Assembly: GCA_016801845.1 (NCBI GenBank)
Contig: CM028921.1
Coordinates: 10,127,775 to 10,191,774, forward strand
Direction: 5' to 3'
DNA: 64,000 nucleotides
DNA from: Polydactylus sextarius
Taxonomy: Eukaryota > Chordata > Actinopteri > Polynemidae
Within the stretch, counting starts at the first letter, position 1. Every line of letters starts with the position of its first letter. Of the stretch, positions 35,633-49,337 are shown one piece after another. A program made the position numbers and the translations under genes. The notes under the pieces were generated by a model. The model was not told the DNA's origin. It made no database searches and saw only the letters and a list, made by a program, of their open reading frames with translations.

Positions 35633-37079
35633 TTTCTCAGAGTTTCTCAGAGTTCAGAAAGCTCCTTTCAGAGCACAGATGACACCATAGAACTGTTACT
35701 GAGTGGCAGACAAGTAAACTGATCTTCATGTGTAAAATCAGTGGAGTGATTCCAGCTTGTGTATCTCTACAGCAGCTGTGAATAAATAAATTAGACAACA
35801 ACAGTAAACTGGAAGTCTTCTAACTAACAAACTATGACGGCAGAGTATTAATCTGGAGCTTCAGGCATGTCTGATGGAGACTTAGGATGGGACTCTGGTC
35901 GTGTGGGAGAAAAACTGGCTCAATTGTCAGAAAGGCTAAGTGTTAGAGCAACACTGTTAGTCATCGATTGTAAGCGATAAGGTGGAGGGTCACATGTTAT
36001 TTCCTGCGGGAACTGCTCCATTCTCCTGTGTCTGGTTAAATGTGTGAGAGTATGTGTGTGTGTGTGAATGTGTGTGAATGTGTGTGCAAATGGAAATCTA
36101 CTTGAAAGTCTCACAGAAAGTAAGAAAGGATGCAATCACCCCTCGTTGTACAGAGCCCCATTGTAGCTGAAAAAGCAGAGCTGTTTGATTTAAACATGCT
36201 TTTGCATTGTGGCTTGTTGTTCATCTTGATTTGTCTGCTATGGCTGGTTGATTCCCATTGGGCCCACCCATCCTCAAAATGTATTCACTCTTAGCATTGT
36301 GAGGTGTTTTGGATGAAAGCATTCAACAAATGAGATATACAGTCATTAAATAAAAAAAAGACTTTTCAAAGATGTGTATTTTTCTTGATACCTGAACCAT
36401 GTTGTTTTAAAACAAAGATCTGGCTCATGCACTATTTTTTCACAATAATAAAAATACCTATTTTCTATATTTTTATATCCACATAAACATTTTTTTATTA
36501 GCGCTGCTTGAAAACCCTGCATGTCTACCAGTGATTCTATCTTACAAATGTTCTTACAAAATGAAAGAAAAAATGTAAACACTTTGTTGTCATTATGCCC
36601 TGGTCTTGTAAAAGCCTTAAGTACAAAAAGTACAAACAATATGAAAGCTTGGTAAGCATAATGGCTGTTTGGCTGTCAGAACTGAGTATCCTGAACACAA
36701 CTGTTTCAAATTGCACGCATCAACAGCGTAGTGCAACGAAACCTCAGTTGGACATTGCTTCACCTCCAATTGGGGTTAGAAGGGAAACGAGAACATGGCG
36801 ATACGACAGGTATCTTTGTTCATCTCCTGCGTTGACAACAGAGCTGCCTGTTAATGTGACAGTCTAGTCAGTTAACATTCAATTTCAACTCCACACATGC
36901 TGCACACTTTGAAACAAAGAGGACAGAGAATCAAATTACTCTTAATCTGATGGGCAGCACTGAAGTGAACCACCACACTGTATTTCCAGGGATTTATGAT
37001 CCACAGGGTGATACAACAATAGTGTTTACATTAATATACATTCTGCATAATTTTTCAGTGTCAGTCAAACGGCTACATA
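35633..37079. other. Noncoding stretch with short GT-rich array
   Basis: At about 36053-36086 a GT run is followed by two tandem TGTGTGAATG units. No gene recognised. Confidence 0.5.
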
Positions 37080-37320
37080 TTAATATGTCAGGGCTCAAGT
37101 GTTGAGATATAAAGGCCATGATGTGGGATTTTAATGAGCTTAATATGCATTTCTCTTTTAGTAATTAATTGTATTAAAGTCTAATTAGAAGGAAGCATAA
37201 CTGTGTGTTAATCTTTGGCCTGTAGTCTAGAGCTTTTCTTGTATTCCCAGTTTTAATGTCCATTCCGTAATTGGCTTTCTTTTAAGCAGAGCACACACTG
37301 TTGGATTCCCAAGGGCAAAC
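37080..37320. promoter_or_regulatory. Candidate conserved noncoding element rich in TAAT cores
   Basis: Contains TTTTAATGAGCTTAATATGC, TAGTAATTAATTG, GTCTAATTAGAAGG and CCGTAATTGGC, four homeodomain-type cores within about 160 bases. The sequence is repeat-free. Typical of developmental enhancers; no alignment available. Confidence 0.3.
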
Positions 37321-37460
37321 ATCTCTACAGTTAAACCTGAATCACTATCTCTTGGCTTCATTGTAGCAGGAGTCTATGGAGGAAATCCTGCTCCTATAGA
37401 ATTGTGCAGTTAAATGCATATGGATGGGACTGAGCAATCAGCTTCACAGTCGGTGTTTTA
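37321..37460. other. Noncoding stretch, nothing recognised
   Basis: Short single-copy-looking segment between a candidate regulatory block and an X-box-like site. Confidence 0.4.
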
Positions 37461-37474
37461 GTAACTATGGCAAC
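37461..37474 (+). promoter_or_regulatory. RFX X-box-like site
   Basis: GTAACTATGGCAAC keeps both half sites of the X-box pattern GTNRCC-ATGG-YAAC apart from a C-to-T change in the left half. It lies about 140 bases after a TAAT-rich candidate enhancer. Confidence 0.35.
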
Positions 37475-37769
37475 AAGATATTTGCTGCTTGCTTTTATGA
37501 AATGGTGACCAAGGCTTTCTCTAAGAATAATAAAAAAAAAAATCCTGATTATTCCAACAGCACATTAGATCTGATTATCAGTGCTTGAAGGTGTGGATAG
37601 ACTTGAGAAATTGATAAGCTGTTGTCACGGCTGTAACAACATTTTCTACTGGATACCATACATACTAGCATGATGCTATAGATGCTATATCATAGCAGGT
37701 ACATGGGTGAATGATAAATATGAGCCATTTATAATGTCACAATTGTCCAAAACCTTATTGGAAGGTTGA
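37475..37769. other. Noncoding stretch, nothing recognised
   Basis: AT-rich sequence; nothing recognised. Confidence 0.4.
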
Positions 37770-37803
37770 AGTTGTGTGTATAATTATTATTATACACACA
37801 ACT
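37770..37803. repeat. Perfect 15-bp inverted repeat, 4-nt loop
   Basis: AGTTGTGTGTATAAT (37770-37784) and its exact reverse complement (37789-37803) flank TATT. The match is complete, and extrusion as a hairpin would be easy because the centre is AT-only. Confidence 0.9.
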
Positions 37804-40576
37804 GACGGAGTAACGCATTTTATTCTAAAATGGACAAAAGCTAATTGGGCAGCCCTCCTTAATCCGTAATCTTCATGTGTGGTGCAATAGACATTAATCA
37901 GTTATTTTTCTTACTTATTTTTAAGTATTAGTGAAACCTCATTCTTTTTAAACCTAAGTAAACCAGATGATGAACTGCAGTCCATTAGTATATTTTAATA
38001 TCTAATGTGTTTTCCCCGTCTGATATGACACGTTGACATACCAAAAGGCACATTTCAGTCAATTAATTGAGTTGTAACTGAAGTTATAAATAGTGCAGTC
38101 GAAAAAAAAAATGAAGAGCACATTAATATCTGTGTGTAATCATGGAGAAGAACGTAATCATAACCTCATCTCTTAATGTCCATTTGGCAGCAGCACAGTA
38201 TGAGTATGATGGAGCTGTAATCATATCTATAGCCAAGAGATGCTCATCACAAATGAGCAAATTAATTCTTTACCTTCACAAATGACTGGCTTCCTATTCA
38301 CAGAGCTGTAATTTGTTGCAAATTATTCAAATATGATAATTAACAAGACCTTATAACTGAAGAGGGCTTTCTTTAATATGCTGTTTTACCACCTCTGTTA
38401 TGTGTTGTGTTTCTGAAAATGAGTCACTGCCGATTGAGTCAAACGCTCTCTGGATATTAGAAACATTGGGAAAGAAAATCAGAAAATCATATCTGTATAT
38501 TTATATGGGTAACGTTTGCAACAGCAACTGTATACACAAGTATTTTATCCTTAGTTAGAGCTCAGTCTATATTTAGCCAAGTTTATTTAGGATAATTTAA
38601 GAGCAATGTATCCATGTACATAAAAGCTACAGCTACTTTGTGTTACCTTTGTATTTTTAGAGCCTCGACTAAAAGCAAAGGAACACCAAAGGATGATAAC
38701 AGCCTTGATACACAACCATGAAGAGGCAGTGTCTGATCCAGAATGATCATAGAGCCATGTCAGTAGCCATATACATCTCAGTAGATTATGGGAAAACACA
38801 GGAGAGTGCATCTTTTAACAAGGACTCATCTATCATGGTCACGCTCTGACAGTACGTCGGCTCATACGAATGTTGCAGAATTTGTCATGCGTCATGTCTA
38901 CATGTGTCTTCAGACATTAGACAATAGTGACTGTGACTGGTTTCAGTTTCTGATGAACCACCATACCGTTGTTTGTGCAGCAGATAGATGGGCAAACACT
39001 GTTTAGGGTGTGCATTTGATTTTACAAGTCCGTGGAGCAGTGATAGCTCTAAGAGCTACAATCATGAAAACATATTAAACTCTGATTTATCTACCAGGAA
39101 TGTACTAAAGGTGATTGATTATGAGTAATGACTGTGTAATTTAAGTTACCCAGAGGCTTGAGACTAATGGGGTGTGTATTGTACCTTGCTAAAATGAAGT
39201 GTCATTATATAGTGTTATTTTCAATGGTGTTTTATAGTGTTATTTTGTAGATGGTTAAATGTAATTATTCTCCTTTTTCTTAACACTGAGGCAGAGAGTT
39301 TTTTCTCACCAACAGAAAATAAACCATAATTAGAGAAAATGAACAAGTAAAAGTTTTACTACTACTACTATGTGGGACTACCCGACTATGGAAAAGCTGC
39401 TGCAGTGATTTTGCTTCATACTGGGTTACTATTTCAAGTTAATGTGCAGGTTAAATATATATAAGAATATAACCATTGAGACATACAGTAGGTCATGCAC
39501 AGTGAGGCTATAACATCATATAAGGAAGATGTTTTGTCTTTACACTCAGTCTATATTAGTGCACGGTGTTTACCTCATCTCCTGTAAGAAACTTTGACAA
39601 ATTGGCCGGGCTTCGGCTGCCAACAGTGCTAAGATCAGCCAATTCTTTCAGCAGCCGGAAATGATGACGAGACAAAAATGTAAGTGAACAATCTGTTCCC
39701 CTGGCTGATTGTGAAACTACCTACTGAGATCAACTAGGTACCACAGTCCACCTCGTGTCCTTAAATGTGCATGGTGAATCGCACGCTGAATTTTGTTTTA
39801 TCACCAATAATGTGATAATGGCTATTACTAATCACGCAGGGATGAAAGTGGTCAGTTTTCTGCCTTTTTGCTTGTCACGTGTATATTTAAAATTCTCTAA
39901 AGATAAAGACAGTAAAATGATATATAAGGATAAGCTGTGCAGAAACGAGTCATACATGAGTCATATATAATTAAATTTTCTTTTCTTTTTTTTTTTTTAA
40001 ACCAGACTTTCTGAGGACTATTTGTGACAGACACTAGTCTTTCCATGTAACTAAGTTATAATCCTTACTGTTCACACTATTGCTTGAAACCTATGTTTCC
40101 ATTGTCCTATATAAACTAGTGAGCGACACATAAACAACACAGAAAATGAAAAGTGAAAATACATCACTTTCACTAGCTGCAACATTTGTTTTATAAAATA
40201 GTTGGAATAAATTTGCACAATTCATTCTTCAGAACAATGTGACTTAATTCTGATGTAAGTGTAGTCTGAGTTGTTACAGTGTTTGGTCGATGCATTTACT
40301 TTGTGTACAAAAGCTCACTTTAGCTTCACTTTAAAGCTTTAAAAAGCTTTAAGGTGACATTTGTATTCTGGATAAAAGTAATCATGACTAAAAAAACAAA
40401 CCGATATTTTGTTTTGTGAATAAAAAAGCATCCCTCAGTGTGCAAAGACCTTGAGAAATGCATGGTGTCTTCATAGTTCAGTGTCAGCCACTAATTGTTT
40501 CCACTTCTTCTCTGTTTGAGTTGCACATGCATTAACGTGGACATGATCATTCACTGGCTTCTCATCAGCAACTATT
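37804..40576. other. Noncoding stretch, nothing certain
   Basis: No gene recognised. The segment 38100-38350 has enhancer-like texture. The segment 39600-39670 is locally GC-richer (GGCCGGGCTTCGGCTGCCAA). Other parts are AT-rich filler with a T tract near 39986-39999. Confidence 0.45.
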
Positions 40577-40600
40577 ACATATATGCGTATGCATATATGT
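40577..40600. repeat. Perfect 10-bp inverted repeat, 4-nt loop
   Basis: ACATATATGC (40577-40586) and GCATATATGT (40591-40600) are reverse complements around GTAT. Alternating purine-pyrimidine composition makes a chance origin more likely than for the longer hairpins. Confidence 0.7.
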
Positions 40601-43600
40601 GTTCAGTGGAGCACCTGGTCAGGTAACAATCATAACTGACAAAGGTTAGAGATTTCAGAGTATGGTTGCTTTTATTAAGTCTCCCTTTAATTCTGCCACT
40701 CCTCAGGTAAATCACGCAGTCGCTTTAATGGAGAGAATTTCAGTAGAATCACACATTCAGTTAATATTAACAGTATGAAGTTATCCTGGAGAAATGTCTG
40801 CAATGATTTATTGATAGTTTGACTATGAACCAGATTGCTCCCAGTCCCTGACAGAGTATGGCTTCATATTTCTGCTGTTGACAAGTACTGGTCTCTGACT
40901 GAAGGTCAGTCTGACTGGAAGAAGTTTTGTTTCCTCCACAGTCAACCTTGAAAAAGAAATGACTTGGTAATATACATACGGTTCATATTTAATATTTGTA
41001 TGGCTCTAGACAGATCTGCTCTTGCTACAAACAATGTGTCATCAGTAATATGTTTCACATTTTATTAAACCAATAATTTAAATAATAAGCTCCTGAAGCA
41101 ATTTACATGACTTAAGGATCAACAAATGTTTGTCCTCATAAATTATTGAAATTATTGAAAAAACTTCCCTTTGCACATGTATCAAACCCTTACTGACTAC
41201 ACTTACCTTGAAACGCCAGGATTTTCAAATCAGTTAAAAAAAAGAGAGATTTTAACATGCTTTTTCTACTTTTTTATTCTGCACATAGCTTAAAAATGTC
41301 CATGCGAACCTGCAGCAGTATGGCTCTGTAGAAACAATGTCACAAGTACTCCAGATAATTCACAGAAATTGCTGCACCTCTAGTGTAAGTGGGCAGCAGC
41401 AGACAGGCTGTTATCTAACAACACTCAGCACATAAAACTAAAACTATCTATAGTGATCCAGATTTAAACTGAACCTTCAAATAAATATTGTGACCAACCA
41501 GGGTGATGGTTATATACAGAGACCAGATGTATCATGTAAAAACCATAAGACAGACAGAAAGAAAGAAACAGACTTTCACATTTTGAAGTCAGCTTCTACT
41601 TTGCTTTTTTATTTAGTTTCTCCCAGTGTTATCAACCAGGTGTGTTTTAAAGTGGCATTGAATTCATCACTATCTATAAATTCTGGCTGTCTTCTTAGTA
41701 AGACATGTGGCAAATGACCCTCTTTCCCCTGCAATCAGACCAGCCATTTTTTCCTCTCTTCTTTTTTGAAACAACCTAATGCCTTAATACCTCCTAGCCT
41801 ACATCATACTGTGAAACCAATCCAACTACTAAACACTTTCAAATGCCACCATCATTCATCAAACTTTTCAAGTGCCTTCTGTCAAATAATCCATTCAGAA
41901 CCCAAGCTTCTCTGCAACTGGTGTACTAATAATAATAATAAAAAAAAAACTGTTGTGTACTGAACTATTTCTGCAAAAGGCTCCGCGCCATTTCAACACA
42001 ATGGTGGATCAAAGTATCATCTTGTGCAATGAAATTTAATGCAATTACAGAAAAGCTGTTGGAAAGCTTTGCCTCTTTTGTTTTGCGATTCGATTAAGTT
42101 TGCATGTGGAACAAGCCGAGAGAGATGGGTTGCTAAGCCTGCAGCAAGAACACAAACCACAAATATGAGGAGGACTTGAAATGATAATGTTGAAGCTTTT
42201 TCTTTGTTGTCAATATCTGCGTTTTAAGTTTGCTGCTGAAAGTTAAATTGACTCTATGTAAAAGTAAAGCTATCCCCATTTAATTTGAGTCTTTTTAAAT
42301 GAGACACAGTTTCCTGCAATATTATGTTGGCAAATACATGTTATGAAAGAGTATGAGAAAGTTCTAAAGGTCTTAAAGTGACAGCGCCTCGAACTCCTGC
42401 AGCACTGAGACGGTCATTGTAATTATGTGGTATATACAAGCGGTGAATGATAAATTCATGGCCTAAGGCAGGAGATGAGTTAGTTACAGCCCTCGTTACA
42501 TGCACATGGGGTCAAATTCTTTGACTGATTATGCAGAAAGTTTTAAGTTAAGTTAATAACTTTTGTGGTATTTGTGTCTCGGGTAATTGTAAATCGCAAG
42601 TCAGCACTAACTGAAAAAATGGACAATGCTGGCCTTCGAGAAGTTGTCTGCTACAAACCCTCAAGGGTTTGTCGCCCAAGGAAAGGCCATGAGGTCATGG
42701 TATCACTACATATGCATGTACTGAGAGCTGTACAACCCACCCTAACCTACCTAACTTTGACCTAAAGACATGAAATTATCACTCACCAGTTGTATCTCTT
42801 AATCAGTTTTTCCATCAAGTCCTTATACCTCAGTGAGTAAACAGGTTGATAAGTCCATATACTTTCAAAATCTTAATAAAATCAGGAAAATAAAACCTGT
42901 TCTATGTAAGTGAATGTGGTTGTACACTTAAACTAGTCAAACAAATGGTTGTTAGTCCAGTGTGGATATTTTTAGTTTTTCCAACAAAATCTTGTGATAA
43001 TGAAACTTTTTCAATTCCCTAAAAAAATTACAAAGTAGAAAAACCGAACAATCAAATGGAAATAACAAAGATTAATATACTCCTTAAAGTAGAATGGGAA
43101 AGTAGAAGTAAACAGGGCATTTCTTAGTTTTCTGTCCTTGGGTAAAAACAGAAGCAGCCCTACTTTAAGTTTTAGTCAGTAACTTTTATTTTTCAAAGAG
43201 ATATATGGCAGTCCTAGTCTCTTAATATTCTGACTTCATCTGCATTTGAGAAAAATGTTTCTGGAATTTTTGAGAGCAGGTTTCAAATTAATTTGTAGCT
43301 TTACATAATGGCTGTCCCTTTTTTTGGAGCTATATGTACATATAGCTTCTCATGTTCATTTTAATACTTATTTGATGATTGATTTGATTTGAAAGGTCTT
43401 TGATTGAGCATCCTTAAATTCAAAAGCAATTGCTAAAGTGACCAAGGAACCACTGAAAACACATTTGAAACCACCAACAACACCATTTCATGGACTATTA
43501 TTTTCATGAACAAACATCCATCATACACACTCCAGTGGTTCTTTCCAGTATCATATATGAGGAGATGTCACGCACCTTGGCTTTGTGACAGAAGGCTGAC

Positions 43601-43859
43601 ATCTGCTCACTACCTTTAAATGAACATTTTCACACTTAAGCTGTTTGGGAGACAACTTCCTGAAGAGCTGTTTTCTTACATAACTATTTACTTTCTTTGC
43701 AGAAATATTTCCCGAGGCACCAACCAGTCCCAGGGGAGACAAATGTACTGCTGAGAAAGCTTTAGTTAGCAAATTATAGATTGTGCCTTTAATTTGAGAT
43801 TTGCATTTCAAGATCCTCGCAATTCATTTGAGGTAAACCTTTTACTGGCACACTTGGTA
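40601..43859. other. Noncoding stretch, nothing recognised
   Basis: AT-rich sequence without genes, transposons or arrays that I can recognise. A run of about ten A lies near 41940-41949. Confidence 0.5.
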
Positions 43860-43960
43860 TTTCTCATCTCATTATTGGGGCTGATTATAATTCATACGGT
43901 ATATTAAATGTCAGGGAAAGGCCATGGATTGTTATGCAAATGTTAAGCATAGAATGTGTT
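43860..43960. promoter_or_regulatory. Candidate enhancer with SOX-OCT-like composite
   Basis: A repeat-free block with GATTATAATTCATACGG and, at 43927-43941, GATTGTTATGCAAAT. This differs at the first base from the SOX2-OCT4 composite CATTGTTATGCAAAT. The SOX half (ATTGTT) and octamer half (ATGCAAAT) are adjacent in the canonical arrangement. Binding is inference. Confidence 0.35.
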
Positions 43961-44929
43961 CTTTCATTCAGATTTAGTTTTTTTTTCTTCTGTATTTGGT
44001 TGAAAAAAAGAATGGAAATACCAGTAACAATTTGATAGTTTGTCAAAAAACACAAAGACCTGCCTCATTTGGATCAATCTATGTCAACATTGGCGTTGTC
44101 AACATTGTCATTGTTAAGCATAATTATCTTTTAAATAATCAGCTGCAATAATGGAAAAGATATGATAAATGAAGCTGTACAATCAGTCCTGCACTGTCAA
44201 ACCCCTAAGGCAAACATGAAAATGTATTTTTTTCTGAAACAGTTGGATTTGAACTAAACATAATTCAGGGTTTTTTTATGAGTCCCAGTATCTCTTGTAA
44301 AAGACCATTTTAAAACGCTGTTTTTTTACTGTATGCTAAAGCTGTAAGGGAAGAAAAATTTCAATTCAGTCTTTCTGCGCTTAGTATGTACATTTATAAT
44401 CAGCTTTTGAATATGTTCTTCTGTAGCTTTGCCTCAGTCCTTCAGCATGATGTAGCAAAAATGCATGATTAAAATTATTTTATATGCTTTCTGTTTTTAA
44501 ATGTGTCCAACATAAAAAGAGTGACATGACAAAACAAATCAGACACCCCTTTTCAGTTCATTTGACAAAAGTTCAACTTGTGGCAGCTTTGTTTACCTTT
44601 GTCTGCATTCAAGGACTAATTGTTATCAGTGACTAATTGTTTCCATTTTAACTTACAACATGTGACAAGAAGTAGAACAATACTTGACTCACATAACAAC
44701 AGTAAATAAAGGCAGTTCTGTTTTTTTCTTTCTGACAGATAACTGAAGTTTGCAGTTCAGGTCATTTCTAATGTGATCTGTTGCTTTTTACACAATTAGT
44801 CAAACTGGTTAAATGGAGGAGATTCCTACCTTGGCAGGTATTATGCAACACTGTCACAAATATACTCTGTATGTAAATTCTGTATTGCCTCATTCTTTAA
44901 TTTGTGGCAACGTAGAGTTCATTGAGTGA
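43961..44929. other. Noncoding stretch, nothing recognised
   Basis: AT-rich sequence with several T runs; no gene recognised. Confidence 0.5.
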
Positions 44930-45320
44930 ACAAAGTTCTGAATAATTAAGCCCGTGGAAATTGGAGAGGTAGTGATGAGCAATCTGCCGCTGATCTGATG
45001 CTTGATTAAAAGCAAGGCTGAGGGCTAATTCATTGGCCTTTAATTCCAATGGCAGGCTCATTACCCTTAAGGAGGCGGAGAGAAGTCACAGAGGTTTACA
45101 AGCATTGTTTGGCCTCCTCTGGGAGGCGGCGAAGAATGATAATGGTCTTTTGGTATGTTTCCTTGGTACTTTCTCTGCATCATTATGCAGGCTTAATAGA
45201 GCCCTGATGAACAATGAGGGTTGTGGTGGATTTCCATTCAGTATAGCCACTGTAAGGGTCTTATTTTTGCTTTTACAGCCAGCTGCCTCAAATAATGACT
45301 GAGGTGGGGACAAACACCAA
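44930..45320. promoter_or_regulatory. Candidate conserved noncoding element (about 390 bp)
   Basis: Among the most enhancer-like blocks in the window. It is repeat-free with mixed GC, holding GAATAATTAAGCCC, GGGCTAATTCATTGGCC, CCATTACCCTTAAGG-like words, GCATCATTATGCAGG and GACAATGAG-like words. Both strands carry open frames of 75-89 codons, which reflects low stop density and not a recognisable protein. An exon cannot be fully excluded, but no splice-bounded conserved domain is visible. Confidence 0.35.
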
Positions 45321-48300
45321 AATAAAGCTCATGGACAAATTTTATGATTTCATCAAAGTGTGATTTAGCTTCAATCGCAGCTGTAAAGGCCTGTTAAACA
45401 AACGGAGCGCCTGCAAGTAGCATCTGGTGTATTAAAACTGACCCAGCAGAAGCCTGCTCATGTTCCAGGAACAGGTATCAGTAAATTGAGTAAACAGATT
45501 CAAACAGTAGTTAAAAGGATATTTTTATGGACATCTGTTCATATTCTGGGCTATAAGAAAAGATCTACTTCCCTAATTCATGTTTCAATGGTGTGTTTTA
45601 GGCTCAGTATTGTTTATATTATTTATTACATTATAATTTGACAAAAAAATTCAAAAGGTGCAAACCTCACATGGTTTAATGTTTGACTCTAAATACAATC
45701 TGGTAACAGCTTATGTATCCGAATTTCCCATTTGTCACCTAACACAGTAAATATCATCCACTCGTAACAGTTATTCTTTGTAACAATTATGCTGCATAAC
45801 ACTAATCTTACAGCTGTCTTAACTTTAAATGACCGTTAGATTTGTGATGATGACAGCAATTAGCAAACAGCACAGATGCTGAAACGTGTACGCAATGCCT
45901 AAATTTAAAAGCATTATCAGACTCATTCTAGACCAGATGTTAGCTCCTCTAGCTTCATTTAGACCAGAGAAGGGTTTAATCAGTACTTACTGACAAAATA
46001 TTATAAAGTGTAAATCTCCTCTGGGTCTTTTAAAAGGGATCTACACTCGTAACGTTTTTTTTTTTTTTTTTTAATGAATGAGTCTCAGAAACAGCAAATA
46101 CAGAAACAGTAGATCTGTCCGATTCCCCTGAGCACTACATACATATTGTGGCTAACAAGCTCTTTGATCAACTTAATGGTGTGTGACATCAATATCAATA
46201 ACAGATTTGTTTGTCCAGTGTTTAGTCTTGCAATGGTGCATGCTACCACTTGCAACTGCTGTGCAAGATTAGCATACACCATGGAAGTTAAGGAAATCAA
46301 AACCAGGATATTAAAGATGACATTTCACAAAACCCTTTGGAGGTCAATCTTAAATCATCTTCAGACTTTGAGGTGGCTCAGAAAACCCTGAAGCTTACAC
46401 GGCTAAGTGTAAAGCATCCACAGTAATTACAAAACTAACAAAGTATTTCTGTAACTTAATTCATTATGTTCTAGTCACATTTACTAAGCAGAATCCAACT
46501 AAATGCTGTTTTGTAGAACCAATAGCCAATGTTTGGATTGATACGAATGAAACTATACAACCCAATTCTCTGCTGAAAGTTCAATAAAGTTCTGCCAAAT
46601 TTTCTTTTTTGTCGAGCACCAAAAACAAAGACTGGACTAACTGCAGAAAAGGTTGTCCACGAACAGCTTGGCACTGGTAAAATATGCGGAATACATTCTA
46701 CTCCAAAATAAACAATTTATTTCTACTACCAAAATAAATTGTTGTCTTGGAACAGTCAAAATATATTTTCTAGTGTTTGTGTAGTTACACCAACTGACAG
46801 AAAGGGGGAGATAAAAGTTCTGCGCTGTAGTTTCAGCTAATTTGTTGCACATGCCATTGCAGTCTCGTCACACTCATTATTGCTACACATCAGAAAGATG
46901 ATTAATGATTAATTAATAGCTCTCATTTTGAAACTGACTTTACAAAGAAGTCTTCACAGTTGGGGACGAAATTAAAAGTTAATTAGCCCATTGGGAATAA
47001 TGGATCAAATCTAAACGAAAACAGTGATAGTGATAGTTAATCACTCATAAACAGTCAGGATGAATATTAAGCTTCTAGTTTTTTACACACAAGATCACAA
47101 AATAGTAACAAAATCACAGTAAAGCACATTTTACTGCAAAATCATCTCACACCTTGTCATATCACTTGCAGCTATCTTTAGACAAACATGTTTAAGCTGA
47201 AGTATAGAGCGGCTACATATATTCCCACTTCACATTCACACTATTGTTTTTCTTCTGCATCAGTTATTGTGGATAGTGGCAAATGAGTAATTTTTATATC
47301 TTTCTTTGCGTGTGCTGCTTTATTTTCCATTAGGTTTCATTGGGAAGGTGTGTTTTTTCCGTGTTTGGAGAATGTCAGTGATTAAATATCACGCTGGCAT
47401 GGCTGTGCATAAATTTCTTGCCTTGCAGTTATACCATCATGAGTTTTTGTCATTGGTGCACACTATAACAAGGTCATGCTCATCGATATCATAACTGCCG
47501 ATTGGATCTGGATTTTGTATTAACAATTACATGTGCTTGAGCAAAACAGAAAACCTGAGGTCATATATTTGTGAGTAGTAAGAAAGAAAAGGTACACCAG
47601 AAAGTGGAGCCATTGCACTTCAGTATATAACCACTTTACATGAAATATAAAAATATAAAAATACAGAATTTTAACCATAATTAAATAATGAAACAGCCTG
47701 GAACCACATGATGTTTTGTGATATTAATGGCAGACCCAGTACAGTCTGACCTGACATATAATAAATAGCAAATTATCCAAATATGATGCTTGAGTCTCAT
47801 ATCAAAACCTATGAAAACATAAATAGAAAAGTAACAGGCACACTGGGTCCTGGCTTGTGTTGGGAACAGTCATGAGTATTATTGTCATTATAACCTGGAC
47901 TCAACAGACTTCAGCAGGAACTGGCTGTATTTTGTACACAGTGGTGGTAATCAGCTGAGCTAGCTGGACAAGCTGTGCCTCTTTACAGGCTCGGAAGAAA
48001 GAAAGGCAGATGTTGTTACTGCACAGAAGGGAGATGTATCACAGCTGGTCAGGGGCCTGCAGCCAATGCGGTTTGTGAACAGGTTGGGAGAACAAGGGGC
48101 AGACGGTGACCTGGAGGGACCTCAGTTGATTGAGGATGGTAAATGGGATAGCGAGTCCATCTCTTGACCCTGACGTCCCTTGTCTTTTAAACTCTCTTCA
48201 AAAGAAACTGCAGAATGCCTTTACTGCACCTCATCATAAAACAGAAACATCTGTCACCATGGATACTGATAAAGTTATTCCTCTAAATCCACAGGACTCA

Positions 48301-49337
48301 CTATTGTTTCAAACAATGTTTGATCCTGAAGCAAGCTAGAGTTTTACACAATGAATCTGCAACATGAATATTTACATACTGAATAGCAATGAGTATAGAT
48401 GTGTACATTGTGATTGTGGTATAATAAATAAAATAAACTTTTAATACAATTAATATGGTTTGTGTACCAGCTATACTTTAACATCACACTTTTAACATCA
48501 CACATCACCCCCACCCACCCCCAAGCTTGCATCTTAGAGTCAATATAACATAGTAAAGCAATTTGATAGCAGTTAAAAAGAACCCAGTCGAAAGGCAGTT
48601 GAAGATTATAACCACTTACAGCTTAAACCTGTCACCACCTGTTAGGTGTCCTTATGTTGTGAGAAGCCTCATCTTCTACCAGCAGCATGAAAATATCTCA
48701 CATTGGGATGCAGAACAACCTATGGGTGTTTCACTGCTTCCCTCTGTAGTGCACTGCCACTGTTTGCGTCACTGTTAAAGAGATTTATTCTAGATGGAGA
48801 CAAAAGCGTGATGTTGCGATGAACAACACTTTCACTATGAGGTCACCATGATAACACTGTATTCCCTGAATGTGAGAATCAGCATGTCTCTGCACTAGTC
48901 CTAGCCCCGTGATCTTATTTCTTTGTATTAGTCCTGATCTAGTTCTTATTAAACAGTTTTCAACAACACAAAAAGCACAAAAATGTCTGTCGGTCTCAAA
49001 ACTAGCACTGACATTGTAATCGACTCAATGCAGGTTATTTGTAAAGGATAATTTCCCTATATAGTATGATCTACTCATTGATAAAATATAGCTGTAATAC
49101 CTCTTCTCCAGTTTATTGTGTCCTAAAGTGACCACCTCAACACTGTATGTGTGCACTGGTGACCAATTTTATTTTTAATGCGGTGATTAAATTAAAATTA
49201 CCACTTTGCTTTTATGCCTTTGCCATATAATAAAGATGCAGTTTACTTGAAAATGTTTCAAGACTTTGAAGGAAAACACATTGTTTCAACTGTTTTAATA
49301 GTTAGCATATAAATTATAGATGAAAGTGTGTTTTGTG
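45321..49337. other. Noncoding stretch with poly(T) at 46057-46072
   Basis: No gene recognised. One T run of about 16 bases lies at 46057-46072. Short A/T tandem words (AAATATAAAAATAT) occur near 47642. Open frames of 60-81 codons show no family resemblance. Confidence 0.5.
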
